Assembly (NCBI GenBank): GCA_042219835.1
Contig: JBHJMN010000001.1
Location: 306,833-370,832 of the forward strand
Source of the DNA: Paenibacillus_G elgii_A
GTDB lineage: Bacteria; Bacillota; Bacilli; Paenibacillales; NBRC-103111
Length of the DNA: 64,000 bases
Reading direction: 5' to 3'
Shown: in pieces, positions 43,940 through 52,479 of the stretch
How the letters are laid out: each line of letters opens with the position of its first letter
How positions within the stretch are numbered: the stretch's first letter is position 1
Program-made: the position numbers and the translations under genes
Notes under the pieces: model-generated
Seen by the model: only the letters and a program-made list of their open reading frames with translations
What the model was told of the DNA's origin: nothing
The model's database searches: none

Positions 43940-44977
43940 TCATAAATACCGGGCGATCATCCGAACCAGCTTAGCCGGAAATTCATGTAGATTGGTAATA
44001 TCCAGGAATCGCTCATTGCCGTAGATTTGACTAATGACGTCCTTATCTTGACCGATCGCGGCGGCAAGAAATGTAATTCCTTTCCGTTCGTATTCGGCAA
44101 TCGTTTGCTGCATGTCTTGAATCGCGTAGCTTCCGGTATAATCGTCCATGGCTTTGGGCTGCCCGTCGCTAATGTTGATTAAGAGCTTCGTCTTGTGCGG
44201 CGTGTTAGCCAGCCGTTCCGCAATCATTCTTAAAGCCATGCCGTCCCGATTGTTGCTTCTGGCCCGAATCCCCATCAACCGGAAACGGTCATTGGCATCG
44301 GTTCGATCAAAGTCGATATAGGCATAAACCGACATTTGCTCCAGCTTGGAAGTATCCGCCGTATCGCCATAGATCAAAACGGGGATATGACACAGCTGAC
44401 AAAATTCATATACGGCGATCACTGCGCGTTTGGCTGCTTCCAATCTGCCGAAAGCCGTCATCGATGCCGATTCGTCCACCCTCAAACCGACCACAAGCGA
44501 TGGCGATTCCGCCGGAGGCCGTTTTTTGGCAAAAAATTTGAAATCCCGGTAAGCCACGCTATCCGCTTGAAATTTGCTGCCATAGTAATGATTCCTGGCA
44601 AAATCAAACGAAGCCTCGTGCTCCAGCAGCGGAAGCGTTTTTCTTGCAATTTCCCGCACCACTGGCATCAGTCCCTTGCTCAGGCGGACATACTCTTGCT
44701 GGCTTGCCTGATCGTAATCCGGCCGGCGAATGACAAGCCTTACCTTATGATGAATCGAATGGGACACGACCTCCCGTGCGTCTTGGTTCAGCTTTTTACG
44801 GAATTCGCGCTCTTGCCGCTTCGCCTCCTCCGATACGGGTTCGGGGTCGGCCGGGTGGTAGGCCGGAGCATGGCTCTCCCCCAAATCCGGACTTTCCATC
44901 CCGGCGTTATCCTCGGAACCATCGGAATCATTGGTGATATTGGACGGGCTTTCGTCGCTGTCCGCGCTTTTTTTCAA
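43940..44977 (-). CDS. VWA-domain chelatase-like protein; frame continues upstream into the AAA+ gene
   Basis: 345 codons from TTG 44977, but that TTG has no ribosome binding site and the frame is open for a further 32 codons into the ATPase gene. The N-terminal 60 residues are an acidic, proline-rich linker (DESPSNITNDSDGSEDN). The rest is a von Willebrand A domain of the CobT/ChlD type with MIDAS DESAS (about residue 170), a Thr/Asp-rich middle and NISDGQPKAMDD. VWA proteins of this class bind AAA+ partners and act as metal-insertion or remodelling adaptors. The most likely way it is made is by -1 frameshifting from the upstream gene (see 45055-45103), giving a 741-aa fusion. Confidence 0.75.
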   Translation of the reverse strand: MKKSADSDESPSNITNDSDGSEDNAGMESPDLGESHAPAYHPADPEPVSEEAKRQEREFRKKLNQDAREVVSHSIHHKVRLVIRRPDYDQASQQEYVRLSKGLMPVVREIARKTLPLLEHEASFDFARNHYYGSKFQADSVAYRDFKFFAKKRPPAESPSLVVGLRVDESASMTAFGRLEAAKRAVIAVYEFCQLCHIPVLIYGDTADTSKLEQMSVYAYIDFDRTDANDRFRLMGIRARSNNRDGMALRMIAERLANTPHKTKLLINISDGQPKAMDDYTGSYAIQDMQQTIAEYERKGITFLAAAIGQDKDVISQIYGNERFLDITNLHEFPAKLVRMIARYL

Positions 44978-45054
44978 TGCGATCGCGTCATCGTCCGTAG
45001 GCGGGTCGGGGTCAAAAAATTCGGTGCTGCTGATCTCTCCCGTTATTTTGATCT

Positions 45055-45103
45055 CTAGCGCTTCAGCATCCCGTTTTTTTTTACTTGAGTTTCAACCTCC
45101 TCC
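45055..45103 (-). promoter_or_regulatory. Candidate programmed -1 ribosomal frameshift site
   Basis: Near the end of the ATPase gene the codons GTA AAA AAA AAC contain the slippery heptamer A AAA AAC (45079-45073) within an A9 run (45082-45074). An internal GGAGGAGG ends 13 bases before the run (45103-45096) and has no start codon at a usable distance, as expected of a frameshift stimulator. After a -1 slip the frame reads CGG GAT GCT GAA GCG and continues without a stop into the VWA gene. The zero frame stops at TAG 45057-45055. Confidence 0.65.
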
Positions 45104-46164
45104 AAGCTTGCCGTCAAGCCATGGCTTGCTAGCGCATCTTCCAGCAGCTTGATCTCCTCGGAATCGGTTGTGATCTTGTAGATGACTTTATGATAAAGGG
45201 ATTGTTTGACGGAAGCCCCTCCGGCGACCGCATCGGCCCAATAGAAATAAGAGCGCATCCCCGCCACCCCTTTAATTGCATTGGCGCGGGCGGTTTTGTC
45301 CAGAATAATAATGGCGTCTGCCAAAATGTTCAGTACCTCTTCATTTCCGTAACCGGTTTTGGCCATGGCGCGTTCCATCATCACTTCTTTCGTCGGCAGA
45401 TCCATTTTTTCCGAATGCTGAACTCTGTCGCGCAATGCCTCGTTTAACGGCCTGGCCCCTGCGTAGCTGCGGTTTGTCGTGATGACCGCTATAAAATCCG
45501 GATGTCTGCGCACGACTTCCATAGGAAGGTTGATACTGCCATCTAGTTCTAATGCGGAGTTCAGTGCCATCAACACCGCGGCATCCCGAATGACGTTCGG
45601 CTCTTGGATTTCCAGAACGTAACCCATTTGATAAGCCCGGACGATCTCGGAAGGGTAAAATCGATACTCTACCGCTTCGCCGTCGGTGTTTTCCGCGGCC
45701 AGCTTCAGCAGCTGCTTCATCTTTAAAGCCGCCTGCTCCGGGGCGATTCCCAGGGCTTCGGTCAAAACCCCTGCTGCGCTTTGAAAACCGTCGCTCTCGT
45801 ATAATGCCTTCAAAGCCGCCCGGTCCGCAGGCTCCTGCTTCTCCAACCGTTCCGAGGAAATCACCGGCAAAATCGCACCGATCATGTCCGATTTATCCAT
45901 GTCCGCAAAGCAGGTGACCTTCGTATACGGCAGCCCGAAATTCGCCGATAACGCTTTGGCGAGCTGCGTCTTACCCGAGCCTGCGTCGCCCTCCAACAAA
46001 ATGTTGGCGATTTTCATCTCGCCGCGGTTCCAGTTGCGCTTGACTTCCGCACAAATGCGCCGTTCTTCTTCGCTGGCCTTATGCGTTGGCGGCTTTTGCC
46101 AAACAAGCGCTTTTTCCGCCTCGGTCAGTTGTCTTGCAGGAGATAACGCATATTCCTGATTCAT
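45055..46164 (-). CDS. MoxR/ChlI-like AAA+ ATPase
   Basis: 369 aa in the zero frame. Walker A is GDAGSGKTQLAKAL (about residues 59-72), followed by a helical insert, a degenerate Walker B (GYVLEIQEP), sensor 1 ITTNRSYAG and the arginine region ALRDRVQH. This is the MoxR/ChlI-type ATPase that works with VWA proteins in metal chelatases or in maturation of protein complexes. It lies 25 bases after the 159-aa gene. Near its C-terminus an A9 run may shift part of the ribosomes into the VWA frame. The substrate is unknown, and no cobalamin or chlorophyll gene is nearby. Confidence 0.85.
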   Translation of the reverse strand: MNQEYALSPARQLTEAEKALVWQKPPTHKASEEERRICAEVKRNWNRGEMKIANILLEGDAGSGKTQLAKALSANFGLPYTKVTCFADMDKSDMIGAILPVISSERLEKQEPADRAALKALYESDGFQSAAGVLTEALGIAPEQAALKMKQLLKLAAENTDGEAVEYRFYPSEIVRAYQMGYVLEIQEPNVIRDAAVLMALNSALELDGSINLPMEVVRRHPDFIAVITTNRSYAGARPLNEALRDRVQHSEKMDLPTKEVMMERAMAKTGYGNEEVLNILADAIIILDKTARANAIKGVAGMRSYFYWADAVAGGASVKQSLYHKVIYKITTDSEEIKLLEDALASHGLTASLEEVETQVKKNGMLKR

Positions 46165-46189
46165 TCCTAACCTCTTCCCCTAATCCAAG

Positions 46190-46669
46190 TTAATACCCCA
46201 TGTCCTTCAAAATTCCGGATAACGTGCGCAGCCGTTCCCCGATCAGCTCGCCGTCATCGCTCAAAGCCTGATTGAACAGCTTGATATCTTCATTGATTCT
46301 TTCGTTGTCCGTACAGATGGCCACGGTCATGGCATCCCCTTGCAGACCGACCCGGTCGATGACCGGCTCCTGCGGATCATACAATTGCTCATATCGGTAA
46401 GCTTCGCGAAAATGCGCCATTGTCCGGCAAATCAGAATGGACAAATCAAGAACGCGGTGAAGGGGCATTTCCTCCGATTGCCGGGACCATTTCTCTCCCG
46501 TGTACCGCCATACCTTGGCCGAAATATCGATTTTCCCCCTGTCGTTCCATTGGGCCAATCCCAAGGAAAGACCTTTGGCATCCGTATTGCGGGCGAACCG
46601 GCCGTCAACCTGCTCGTAATTTTCGGAAACGACAACGGGCTTATGCTTTAACGTAGTCGGTATTTTCAT
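46190..46669 (-). CDS. Conserved hypothetical protein (possibly DUF6530), first gene of the AAA+/VWA operon
   Basis: 159 aa. The start KIPTTLKHKPVVVSENYEQV and the block SLGLAQWNDRGKIDISAKVW, WRYTGEKWSRQSEEMPLHRV are strikingly uniform, as in Bacillales proteins I recall as DUF6530; the domain name is from memory. It is soluble, without signal or membrane segment. Its steady place before AAA+ and VWA genes suggests it is a partner or substrate of that complex. Confidence 0.55.
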   Translation of the reverse strand: MKIPTTLKHKPVVVSENYEQVDGRFARNTDAKGLSLGLAQWNDRGKIDISAKVWRYTGEKWSRQSEEMPLHRVLDLSILICRTMAHFREAYRYEQLYDPQEPVIDRVGLQGDAMTVAICTDNERINEDIKLFNQALSDDGELIGERLRTLSGILKDMGY

Positions 46670-46689
46670 ATGACATCCCTCTTTCCATT

Positions 46690-46730
46690 TTACTAAATAA
46701 CTGATTTACTAAATTACTAAATTACTAAAT
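46690..46730. repeat. Tandem 8-bp repeat TTACTAAA
   Basis: TTACTAAAT begins at 46690, 46706, 46714 and 46722, on an exact 8-bp grid, with one degenerate unit at 46698. It lies 21-61 bases upstream of the 159-aa gene. It may be an operator array or a small microsatellite within the promoter. Confidence 0.8.
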
Positions 46731-46865
46731 CGCAGTTTTATTTTATCCTGCACTTGATCGAATGTCAATCCGTTGGTTGACCTGCTTTCCCAAAAAGAAA
46801 AAAGAGCCGTTTCGGCTTCCCTTATTATGGGGAACCCCGGCTCACTGTACTATTCCGAAAATTAG

Positions 46866-46901
46866 AAAACGGAGCCCGCAAAGCTGCGTGACTCCGTTTT
46901 T
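46866..46901 (-). terminator. Terminator of the GntR-SBP regulator gene
   Basis: AAAACGGAG / CTCCGTTTT outer stem with an inner GCA / TGC stem. The minus strand continues TTTTCTAATTTT. Confidence 0.65.
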
Positions 46902-46943
46902 GTTGTTGCGTGAATGTCCGGACGGACTCCGGACACCCCCCAC

Positions 46944-48320
46944 TTATGACAAGGAACCGACCGCCAGGCGGTCTTCGATTAGGGAGCACAGTGCCTCCTC
47001 GGTTTCCAAACCGGCCCAATACGTCTTAAGTTCCTGGTTGATGACGGACAGCTCCCTTGCGCTGATCGCCAGATCCGTAAAATACCGAAAGCCGGGAATC
47101 GTTTCGCGAAATAGCGAATATCTCGACGGAAGATACCGTTTTTCGTCCCCTACCCACTCGGCGGCCGATTTTCTGGCAGGAAGACTGTACGTGTTCTGCC
47201 GTACGAAAAGCTGGGCACTGGTACTGGTCAAAAATTCCACCAGCTTTGCGGCGGCAGCCTTGACGTGCGACTGGCGATTAATCGCAAGCCCAATGTTCAA
47301 CAGCATCGTCATCGGTGTACCCATATGCGGTACGGGCGCAATGTCAAAGGATACCCGCTCGCCAAGCAAATAATTCAAATAAAAATAACTGGTCATGGTC
47401 ATCGACGCTTTCCCCTTGGCCAGAAGCAGCTCCGATTCGCCGGTCCTAACTCCTTCCGATAAAGAGGGAATACTATGCTTCATCTCTCCGCAGTAGCGGA
47501 GCGCGTCCATCATCGCCGTACCGGCAAGCTTAAGGCGGCCGCCTTCATAACGTTCGAACTTCCCTCCGGTTTGCAGCAGCAGAAGAGGCCAGCGGTTCGA
47601 CGAATACAAGTCGCAGTGAAAGCCGAACCGTTCGCCCGGAATCGCGAGCCGCGACGAATATTCGATCAGATCGTTCCACTGCCAGCTGCTGTCCGGCTCG
47701 GATAAATTAGCCTCTCGAAAATGCTCCCGGTTATAGCAAAGAATGAGCGGAGAAAAAATAAACGGCTGCACGAGCTGGCGGCCGTTCACTGTAAACGCGT
47801 CCGACAGGAAGGAATACAACTCCGGATTGCGTTCCATCGGCTCCAGCAACTCTTCGATCCCGTTCTCCACACATTCCTGAAAATTCATAAAGTTCATCAT
47901 GACCACATCGAGAATGCCGCCGGACAAGTACTCGTTGATATAGTTGGTGCTGGATGTAGGCACGGCTTGCACCCGAATATGCGGGTTTTCCTTCTGAAAG
48001 ACGGACAGCAACTGATGTATACCCGCTTCTCCGGTGACGGAGTTGTGAAAGCCCAGCTTCACGGTGACGAAAGCTCCGTTCTGAGGGCCGACAACCTTCG
48101 TTCCGACGCGCGGTATTTTTTCGATCAGCCCCTCTGAAACCAGAACCTCCAGTCCTTTTCGCACCGATTGATTGCTCAACTGGAATTGCGCGGCGAAAGA
48201 TTTTTCCGAGGGCAGATAATCCCCTACCGGCCGCTTCCCGGTCAATATGTCTTCCCGCAGCGTACTGACGAGTTCACTCAGCCGCTCGCGGGACGTTTTG
48301 TGACTTGTCCTTTCTTCCAT
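46944..48320 (-). CDS. One-component regulator: GntR HTH fused to an extracellular-type solute-binding domain
   Basis: 458 aa. Residues 1-75 are a GntR winged HTH (LREDILTGKRPVGDYLPSEK, FQLSNQSVRKGLEVLVSEGL). Residues about 85-458 resemble a family-1 sugar-binding protein (LLSVFQKENPHIRVQAVPTS, FSPLILCYNREHFREANLSE, LLLQTGGKFERYEGGRLKL) but with no signal peptide, so it works in the cytoplasm as the sensor. The regulator lies at the distal end of the beta-helix/LplABC locus on the same strand, with its own promoter (TTGACA-N19-TATAAT at 48430-48400). It likely senses an imported oligosaccharide. Confidence 0.82.
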   Translation of the reverse strand: MEERTSHKTSRERLSELVSTLREDILTGKRPVGDYLPSEKSFAAQFQLSNQSVRKGLEVLVSEGLIEKIPRVGTKVVGPQNGAFVTVKLGFHNSVTGEAGIHQLLSVFQKENPHIRVQAVPTSSTNYINEYLSGGILDVVMMNFMNFQECVENGIEELLEPMERNPELYSFLSDAFTVNGRQLVQPFIFSPLILCYNREHFREANLSEPDSSWQWNDLIEYSSRLAIPGERFGFHCDLYSSNRWPLLLLQTGGKFERYEGGRLKLAGTAMMDALRYCGEMKHSIPSLSEGVRTGESELLLAKGKASMTMTSYFYLNYLLGERVSFDIAPVPHMGTPMTMLLNIGLAINRQSHVKAAAAKLVEFLTSTSAQLFVRQNTYSLPARKSAAEWVGDEKRYLPSRYSLFRETIPGFRYFTDLAISARELSVINQELKTYWAGLETEEALCSLIEDRLAVGSLS

Positions 48321-48399
48321 ACTTAGACCTCATTTCCATCCGATACACGGTAAAAAACAGGAAATAGGGACGAATCCTGTATCCGCTCTAATAGTTGTT

Positions 48400-48430
48400 A
48401 TTATAGCAATGTTTCACTATTCCATGTCAA
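48400..48430 (-). promoter_or_regulatory. Promoter of the GntR-SBP gene
   Basis: TTGACA (48430-48425) and a perfect TATAAT (48405-48400) separated by 19 bases, with a TG before the -10 box. Confidence 0.6.
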
Positions 48431-48486
48431 TGTACGAAGGATTCACGGGCATAACGATTGCCGCTATACCGTGAATCCCGTCAAGA

Positions 48487-50856
48487 TCAAGACATCAAAA
48501 AGTTGCCGGCGCTGTGTTTCACCGTATCGTTTTCCGCCGGCAGCGCTGTCCGGTTAACCTGCTCTTCCAGACACGAGGTCATGAAGAAGTACCCTCCGCT
48601 ACCAAAAGCGCCGCCCGCCGCTTCATACTTGCCGCCCGTGAAATGAGAGCCGACGGCCTTCAATTTGTTCGTTCCGCCTTGGATGTGGAAATGTGCCGTG
48701 TTCGCGTCCGCAGCGGCGCTCCTGTAGTTTCCGAAGCTCCACATGATGACGTTCGCCGGATCGACGCTCTTCAGGAACGCCTTCTCGCCGTTCGTTCCGA
48801 CGAATACGGCGCCGCCGTCGATCGTGACCGACTGGTCGGGTTTATTCTTCGCATTGTTGACATCGCCAATCTTGTCCCATGCGCCGGTGAACAATAAGCA
48901 GCAATCTACAAGCCCGCCCCCCTGCATGACGATTTCACGCGAGCCGATCTTGACCGTGCCTCCTGCCTGAGGCAAGCCTTTGAACCACGTATTGATAAGC
49001 GTCAGCTTATCGATGCTCCCCAGGTTGACGTCCTCGACGTTGTAAAACTCGCTGTTGAGAATCGTCAATTCCCCATTGCACGGCGTGTAGCCGACTTGGG
49101 TCGTTCCCGTTCGGATCGGACGGGCGACTTCATATCCCTTCAGCATACCGAAGGAACAGCTGTCGATCATATTTTTCCTTTTGCCCCGGGAGGAGCCCTT
49201 CGAAATCGTTATCATCTCTTGCGCCGTGCAGCCTCTCATCTGCAGGCCATCCATGTTGACCCAGAACGAGCCTGAATTCGCCATTTTCACACCGGGCTTC
49301 GTATACGTTACGACCGCATGGCAATCTTCAAGCGTCAGGTCGGTGATCCGCTTGTGCGCGACGATCCGCGAAGCGATATGCTTCTTGACGGTCACCCGCT
49401 TGGCGCTGTCGCCCCAAGTCGAGCCGCTGTTCGCGAACGATAACAAGCCGGAGTTGTTGATATATGTCAGATCGTGCTCGAATTGACCGTGCGTGACGAA
49501 CGGGCCGTACTCGTCGCCGTCTCCGTGGCAGTTCTCGACCATGCAGTAGGCTGCGCATGTAAAGTCGTTCAAGTGACGGGCATTGCTCGTATTGCAATCC
49601 CTGACGTGACCGTACAGCACGTTGATCTGCTGCGTCAAGTAGCCGGTACCGCCCCAGTCGCGTTCTTCCGGGTTCATCAGCTGACAGCGTTCCGTCACAT
49701 AATGCGTGTTGTATCTCCGCATGACGACCGGCCAGAACACTTTGGTCGCCTTGATGCCCGATGCGTCGCATTCGACTGCGAATTCGTACGCAACCGGATT
49801 CGATCCGATCTGGTCCCAGGTCGGGAACGGTCTGGAGCTTGTGCCGTTAGGCGGCACCGGGATGCCGGTAAAACTCATATTCCGCACGTGGCAGCGGAAA
49901 GCCGGGTTGATTTTTCGGTAGGTCAACTGGCGTCCCTTCGCCAGCGGCCAGCCGAGCTTATAATTGAACCGGACATGGGTGGCGTCAAGAATTTCCGTTA
50001 CCTGGATCAGGTAATCGAGCTCACGCTGCGCGCTTCCGCCCGGATTGTTCTTGATCTGGGCATGCCACCAGCTGTTCGCCACGAAGATGGACGAATCGGC
50101 GACCTCAAAAATATCCGAGTACTCCGGCAGCTCTTCGGTCAGCGTCACCGTGCGGACCATGTCGGTTTTGACCCCTTGGAAAAACATAATAGCGCCGAAC
50201 GGATTGTCTACCGTGTTCAGCTCGATGCCCTCGGTCGTTACGGTATGTCCCTGAAAATCAATCTCGATATCGCTGCGGTGAAATACATGGCGCTTCACGA
50301 AGTTCAGATCCGAGTACGCTTCGACACGGCGGATCGACAGATCGTTGACCAACGCATCCAGCGCCCCGTCCGCATTCGTCTTCGCATCGAAAACGCCGAA
50401 CCAGCGAAACTCCCCTACCCCGTCATGCACGACTTCAAAGCAGCCTTGGCCTTTTAACGGCTTGTGTACCGTACCGCCGTTATCGGCCTTGTCGCTGCCG
50501 GCCATATAGCGAACAAGCTTGCCTCCCCCGTCGCCGCTCATGTAGTAGCCGCCAACGAACACATGCAGACCGTCCGTGAGCTGGCCGGGCGGGAGGGATT
50601 TCAGCTCCTCCACGCTGGCGACCCACATCACTTGACGCTCTCCCTTGCCGCTGGACTGCAGACTTTCTGCCGAGGCAAACCGTGAACCGCCGAAGGCGGT
50701 GCCGGCCAATATCGCCCCTCCAATTCCAAAGGTTTTCAGCACTTTTCGTCTGCTGATTGCTTCGTTTGCCTTACCGTTCATACCGATCGTTCTATTCTCC
50801 TCGCTGGTTACGTTCGCTGCATTCGGCTTTCCCGTCTTGTTGTCTGAGAAGAACAT
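48487..50856 (-). CDS. Tat-exported right-handed beta-helix protein (polysaccharide lyase/hydrolase-like)
   Basis: 789 aa. A twin-arginine signal is clear: SRRKVLKTFGIGGAILAG (Arg36-Arg37), with Ala-Ser-Ala near 61-63. The N-terminal GGYYMSGDGGGKLVRY and DNGGTVHKPL are the entry strands of Pectate_lyase_3/tail-spike-type beta-helices, and repeats such as VKKHIASRIVAHKRITDLTLED follow. No catalytic residues can be assigned. It is last in the operon after the binding protein, so it is exported folded and may trim the polysaccharide outside the membrane. A paralogue without signal lies at 55580. Confidence 0.78.
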   Translation of the reverse strand: MFFSDNKTGKPNAANVTSEENRTIGMNGKANEAISRRKVLKTFGIGGAILAGTAFGGSRFASAESLQSSGKGERQVMWVASVEELKSLPPGQLTDGLHVFVGGYYMSGDGGGKLVRYMAGSDKADNGGTVHKPLKGQGCFEVVHDGVGEFRWFGVFDAKTNADGALDALVNDLSIRRVEAYSDLNFVKRHVFHRSDIEIDFQGHTVTTEGIELNTVDNPFGAIMFFQGVKTDMVRTVTLTEELPEYSDIFEVADSSIFVANSWWHAQIKNNPGGSAQRELDYLIQVTEILDATHVRFNYKLGWPLAKGRQLTYRKINPAFRCHVRNMSFTGIPVPPNGTSSRPFPTWDQIGSNPVAYEFAVECDASGIKATKVFWPVVMRRYNTHYVTERCQLMNPEERDWGGTGYLTQQINVLYGHVRDCNTSNARHLNDFTCAAYCMVENCHGDGDEYGPFVTHGQFEHDLTYINNSGLLSFANSGSTWGDSAKRVTVKKHIASRIVAHKRITDLTLEDCHAVVTYTKPGVKMANSGSFWVNMDGLQMRGCTAQEMITISKGSSRGKRKNMIDSCSFGMLKGYEVARPIRTGTTQVGYTPCNGELTILNSEFYNVEDVNLGSIDKLTLINTWFKGLPQAGGTVKIGSREIVMQGGGLVDCCLLFTGAWDKIGDVNNAKNKPDQSVTIDGGAVFVGTNGEKAFLKSVDPANVIMWSFGNYRSAAADANTAHFHIQGGTNKLKAVGSHFTGGKYEAAGGAFGSGGYFFMTSCLEEQVNRTALPAENDTVKHSAGNFLMS

Positions 50857-50884
50857 CGTTCAACAGCTCCTTTTTCGCTGGATA

Positions 50885-52450
50885 TCAGTTTTCCGATTTG
50901 AACTTGATCGTCTTGCCCTTTGCTGCGGAAGCAAGCTCGGCATAGTTGTCGAAAATCGCTTTACCGCCGAATTTCGTCATGATTTCTTGGCGGTATTGCG
51001 GCCAGTTGGAAGCATCCTTTTCTTTAAACACGATTTGAACATGCTGCTCGTTCATACGCTTGCGCATGGCGCTCAGGTCCATGCCTTCCTTGACCGTGAG
51101 AGCGGTGCCGACGGACGGAAGCAATTTGTACGAGTTGATTTTCTCAACGATTTTTTTGTCGCGCTCGGTCACTTTCGGATCGACGACGTCAAGTCCGAAC
51201 ACTTCCGGCTTACGAGGCGTAAACCAGCCGTATACTTCAATAAAGTTGTTGTTGTCGGTAATGTCCTTTTGATAAGCGTCCTGAATGATTTCGACCTTGT
51301 TGCCGCTGCGCTTGTAGTGAACCCCCTCTTTGCCGTAGCGTGTCAGGAGAAAGCCTTCTTCGCCGGCGAGCCAGTTGAGAATTTCGATCGAGCGCTGCAC
51401 TTTCTCATCGGACGATTTGGAGCTGATCAGGAACGGATTGTTCGGAATCGTTTCGACCCATGTGCCGGTTTTTTCCCAAGGATGGAACGGCTGCCAGTCG
51501 GCGGTCGTTTGACCCGCTTGCTTCGATTTCATTTGGAGGCCGGCGGGATTGTTATCGAAGGCGAGTTCCCGGCCTTGGCCGACCACGATACCGGCTTTGC
51601 CCTGCGCCGCTTTGTCAAAATGCTGACCGTATTTGTTCAAGAACCAGTCCGGATCGACGACTTTCAGATCCAGCAGCTTCTTGATATCGCCAAGCACGTT
51701 TTGCATGCGGATGTCGCTGCGGACATCAACGAACTGGTCGCCTTCTACGTATGTGTCTCCGACCAGCCCGTTCTTTAGGTATTCCGGGAAGTCCATCGGA
51801 ATGCTGGTACCGTTGCCCGCCGCTGTAAAACCGTAAGTATCATTCTTGCCATTGCCGTCCGGATCTTTTAATGTGAACGCTTTCATAACGTCGACCAGCT
51901 CGTCGTAGTTCGTCGGCATGCTCATGCCGAGTTTGTCGAGCCAATCTTTCCGAATATAGAATGTCCGATAGTAGTTCGTTTCGTACGGGACGGGAGCGCG
52001 CTTGAATGCGCCTAGTACCTGGTACGATTTCAGATTGGCCTCGGTCACCCAATACTTGAAGTAGTTCGGCATTTTATCCGGTGCAACGACGCCGGTCAAA
52101 TCGCGTGCGACGCCGTCGCGGATGTAGTTGCTGGACGATATGCCTTCCGCGTAGAAAACGTCCGGAATGTCGCCAGATGCGATCATGGTATTCAGCTTGT
52201 TCGTATAATCTTGACCGATCGGCATATAGACCATTTTCAGATTAACGTTGAACTTTTCTTCGATCGCCTTTTTCACGAAATCTTTGTCGGCCGAAGGAAG
52301 CTGGGTGCTCGCGTCCGCGATGACCATCCATTTCAGGTCCAGCTTCCCCGTGCCTCCCGACGAAGCAGTCTCTTCTTTCGCGCCCGAACATGCGGCAAGC
52401 ACAAGCGAAGAAGTCAATAGTACGGCAGTCATTTTAGATAACGTTTTCAA
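50885..52450 (-). CDS. LplA-type sugar ABC transporter substrate-binding lipoprotein
   Basis: 521 aa from TTG 52450 (GGGAGGG six bases upstream). Lipoprotein signal with lipobox VLAACSGAKE (Cys about 21). It is a family-1 binding protein of the large Paenibacillus LplA/YtcQ type (IASGDIPDVFYAEG, FYIRKDWLDKLGMSMPTNYD). It delivers oligosaccharides to the two permeases upstream. No ATPase gene is in the locus; such transporters use the shared MsmX-type ATPase, which is inference. Confidence 0.88.
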   Translation of the reverse strand: MKTLSKMTAVLLTSSLVLAACSGAKEETASSGGTGKLDLKWMVIADASTQLPSADKDFVKKAIEEKFNVNLKMVYMPIGQDYTNKLNTMIASGDIPDVFYAEGISSSNYIRDGVARDLTGVVAPDKMPNYFKYWVTEANLKSYQVLGAFKRAPVPYETNYYRTFYIRKDWLDKLGMSMPTNYDELVDVMKAFTLKDPDGNGKNDTYGFTAAGNGTSIPMDFPEYLKNGLVGDTYVEGDQFVDVRSDIRMQNVLGDIKKLLDLKVVDPDWFLNKYGQHFDKAAQGKAGIVVGQGRELAFDNNPAGLQMKSKQAGQTTADWQPFHPWEKTGTWVETIPNNPFLISSKSSDEKVQRSIEILNWLAGEEGFLLTRYGKEGVHYKRSGNKVEIIQDAYQKDITDNNNFIEVYGWFTPRKPEVFGLDVVDPKVTERDKKIVEKINSYKLLPSVGTALTVKEGMDLSAMRKRMNEQHVQIVFKEKDASNWPQYRQEIMTKFGGKAIFDNYAELASAAKGKTIKFKSEN

Positions 52451-52479
52451 AGTAAACCCTCCCTATTTTTTTCCGGATC

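Noticed and set aside
46762..47373. 203-codon plus-strand frame after the 8-bp repeats
   Set aside because: It overlaps the GntR-SBP gene and its terminator in antisense, and its composition is not protein-like.
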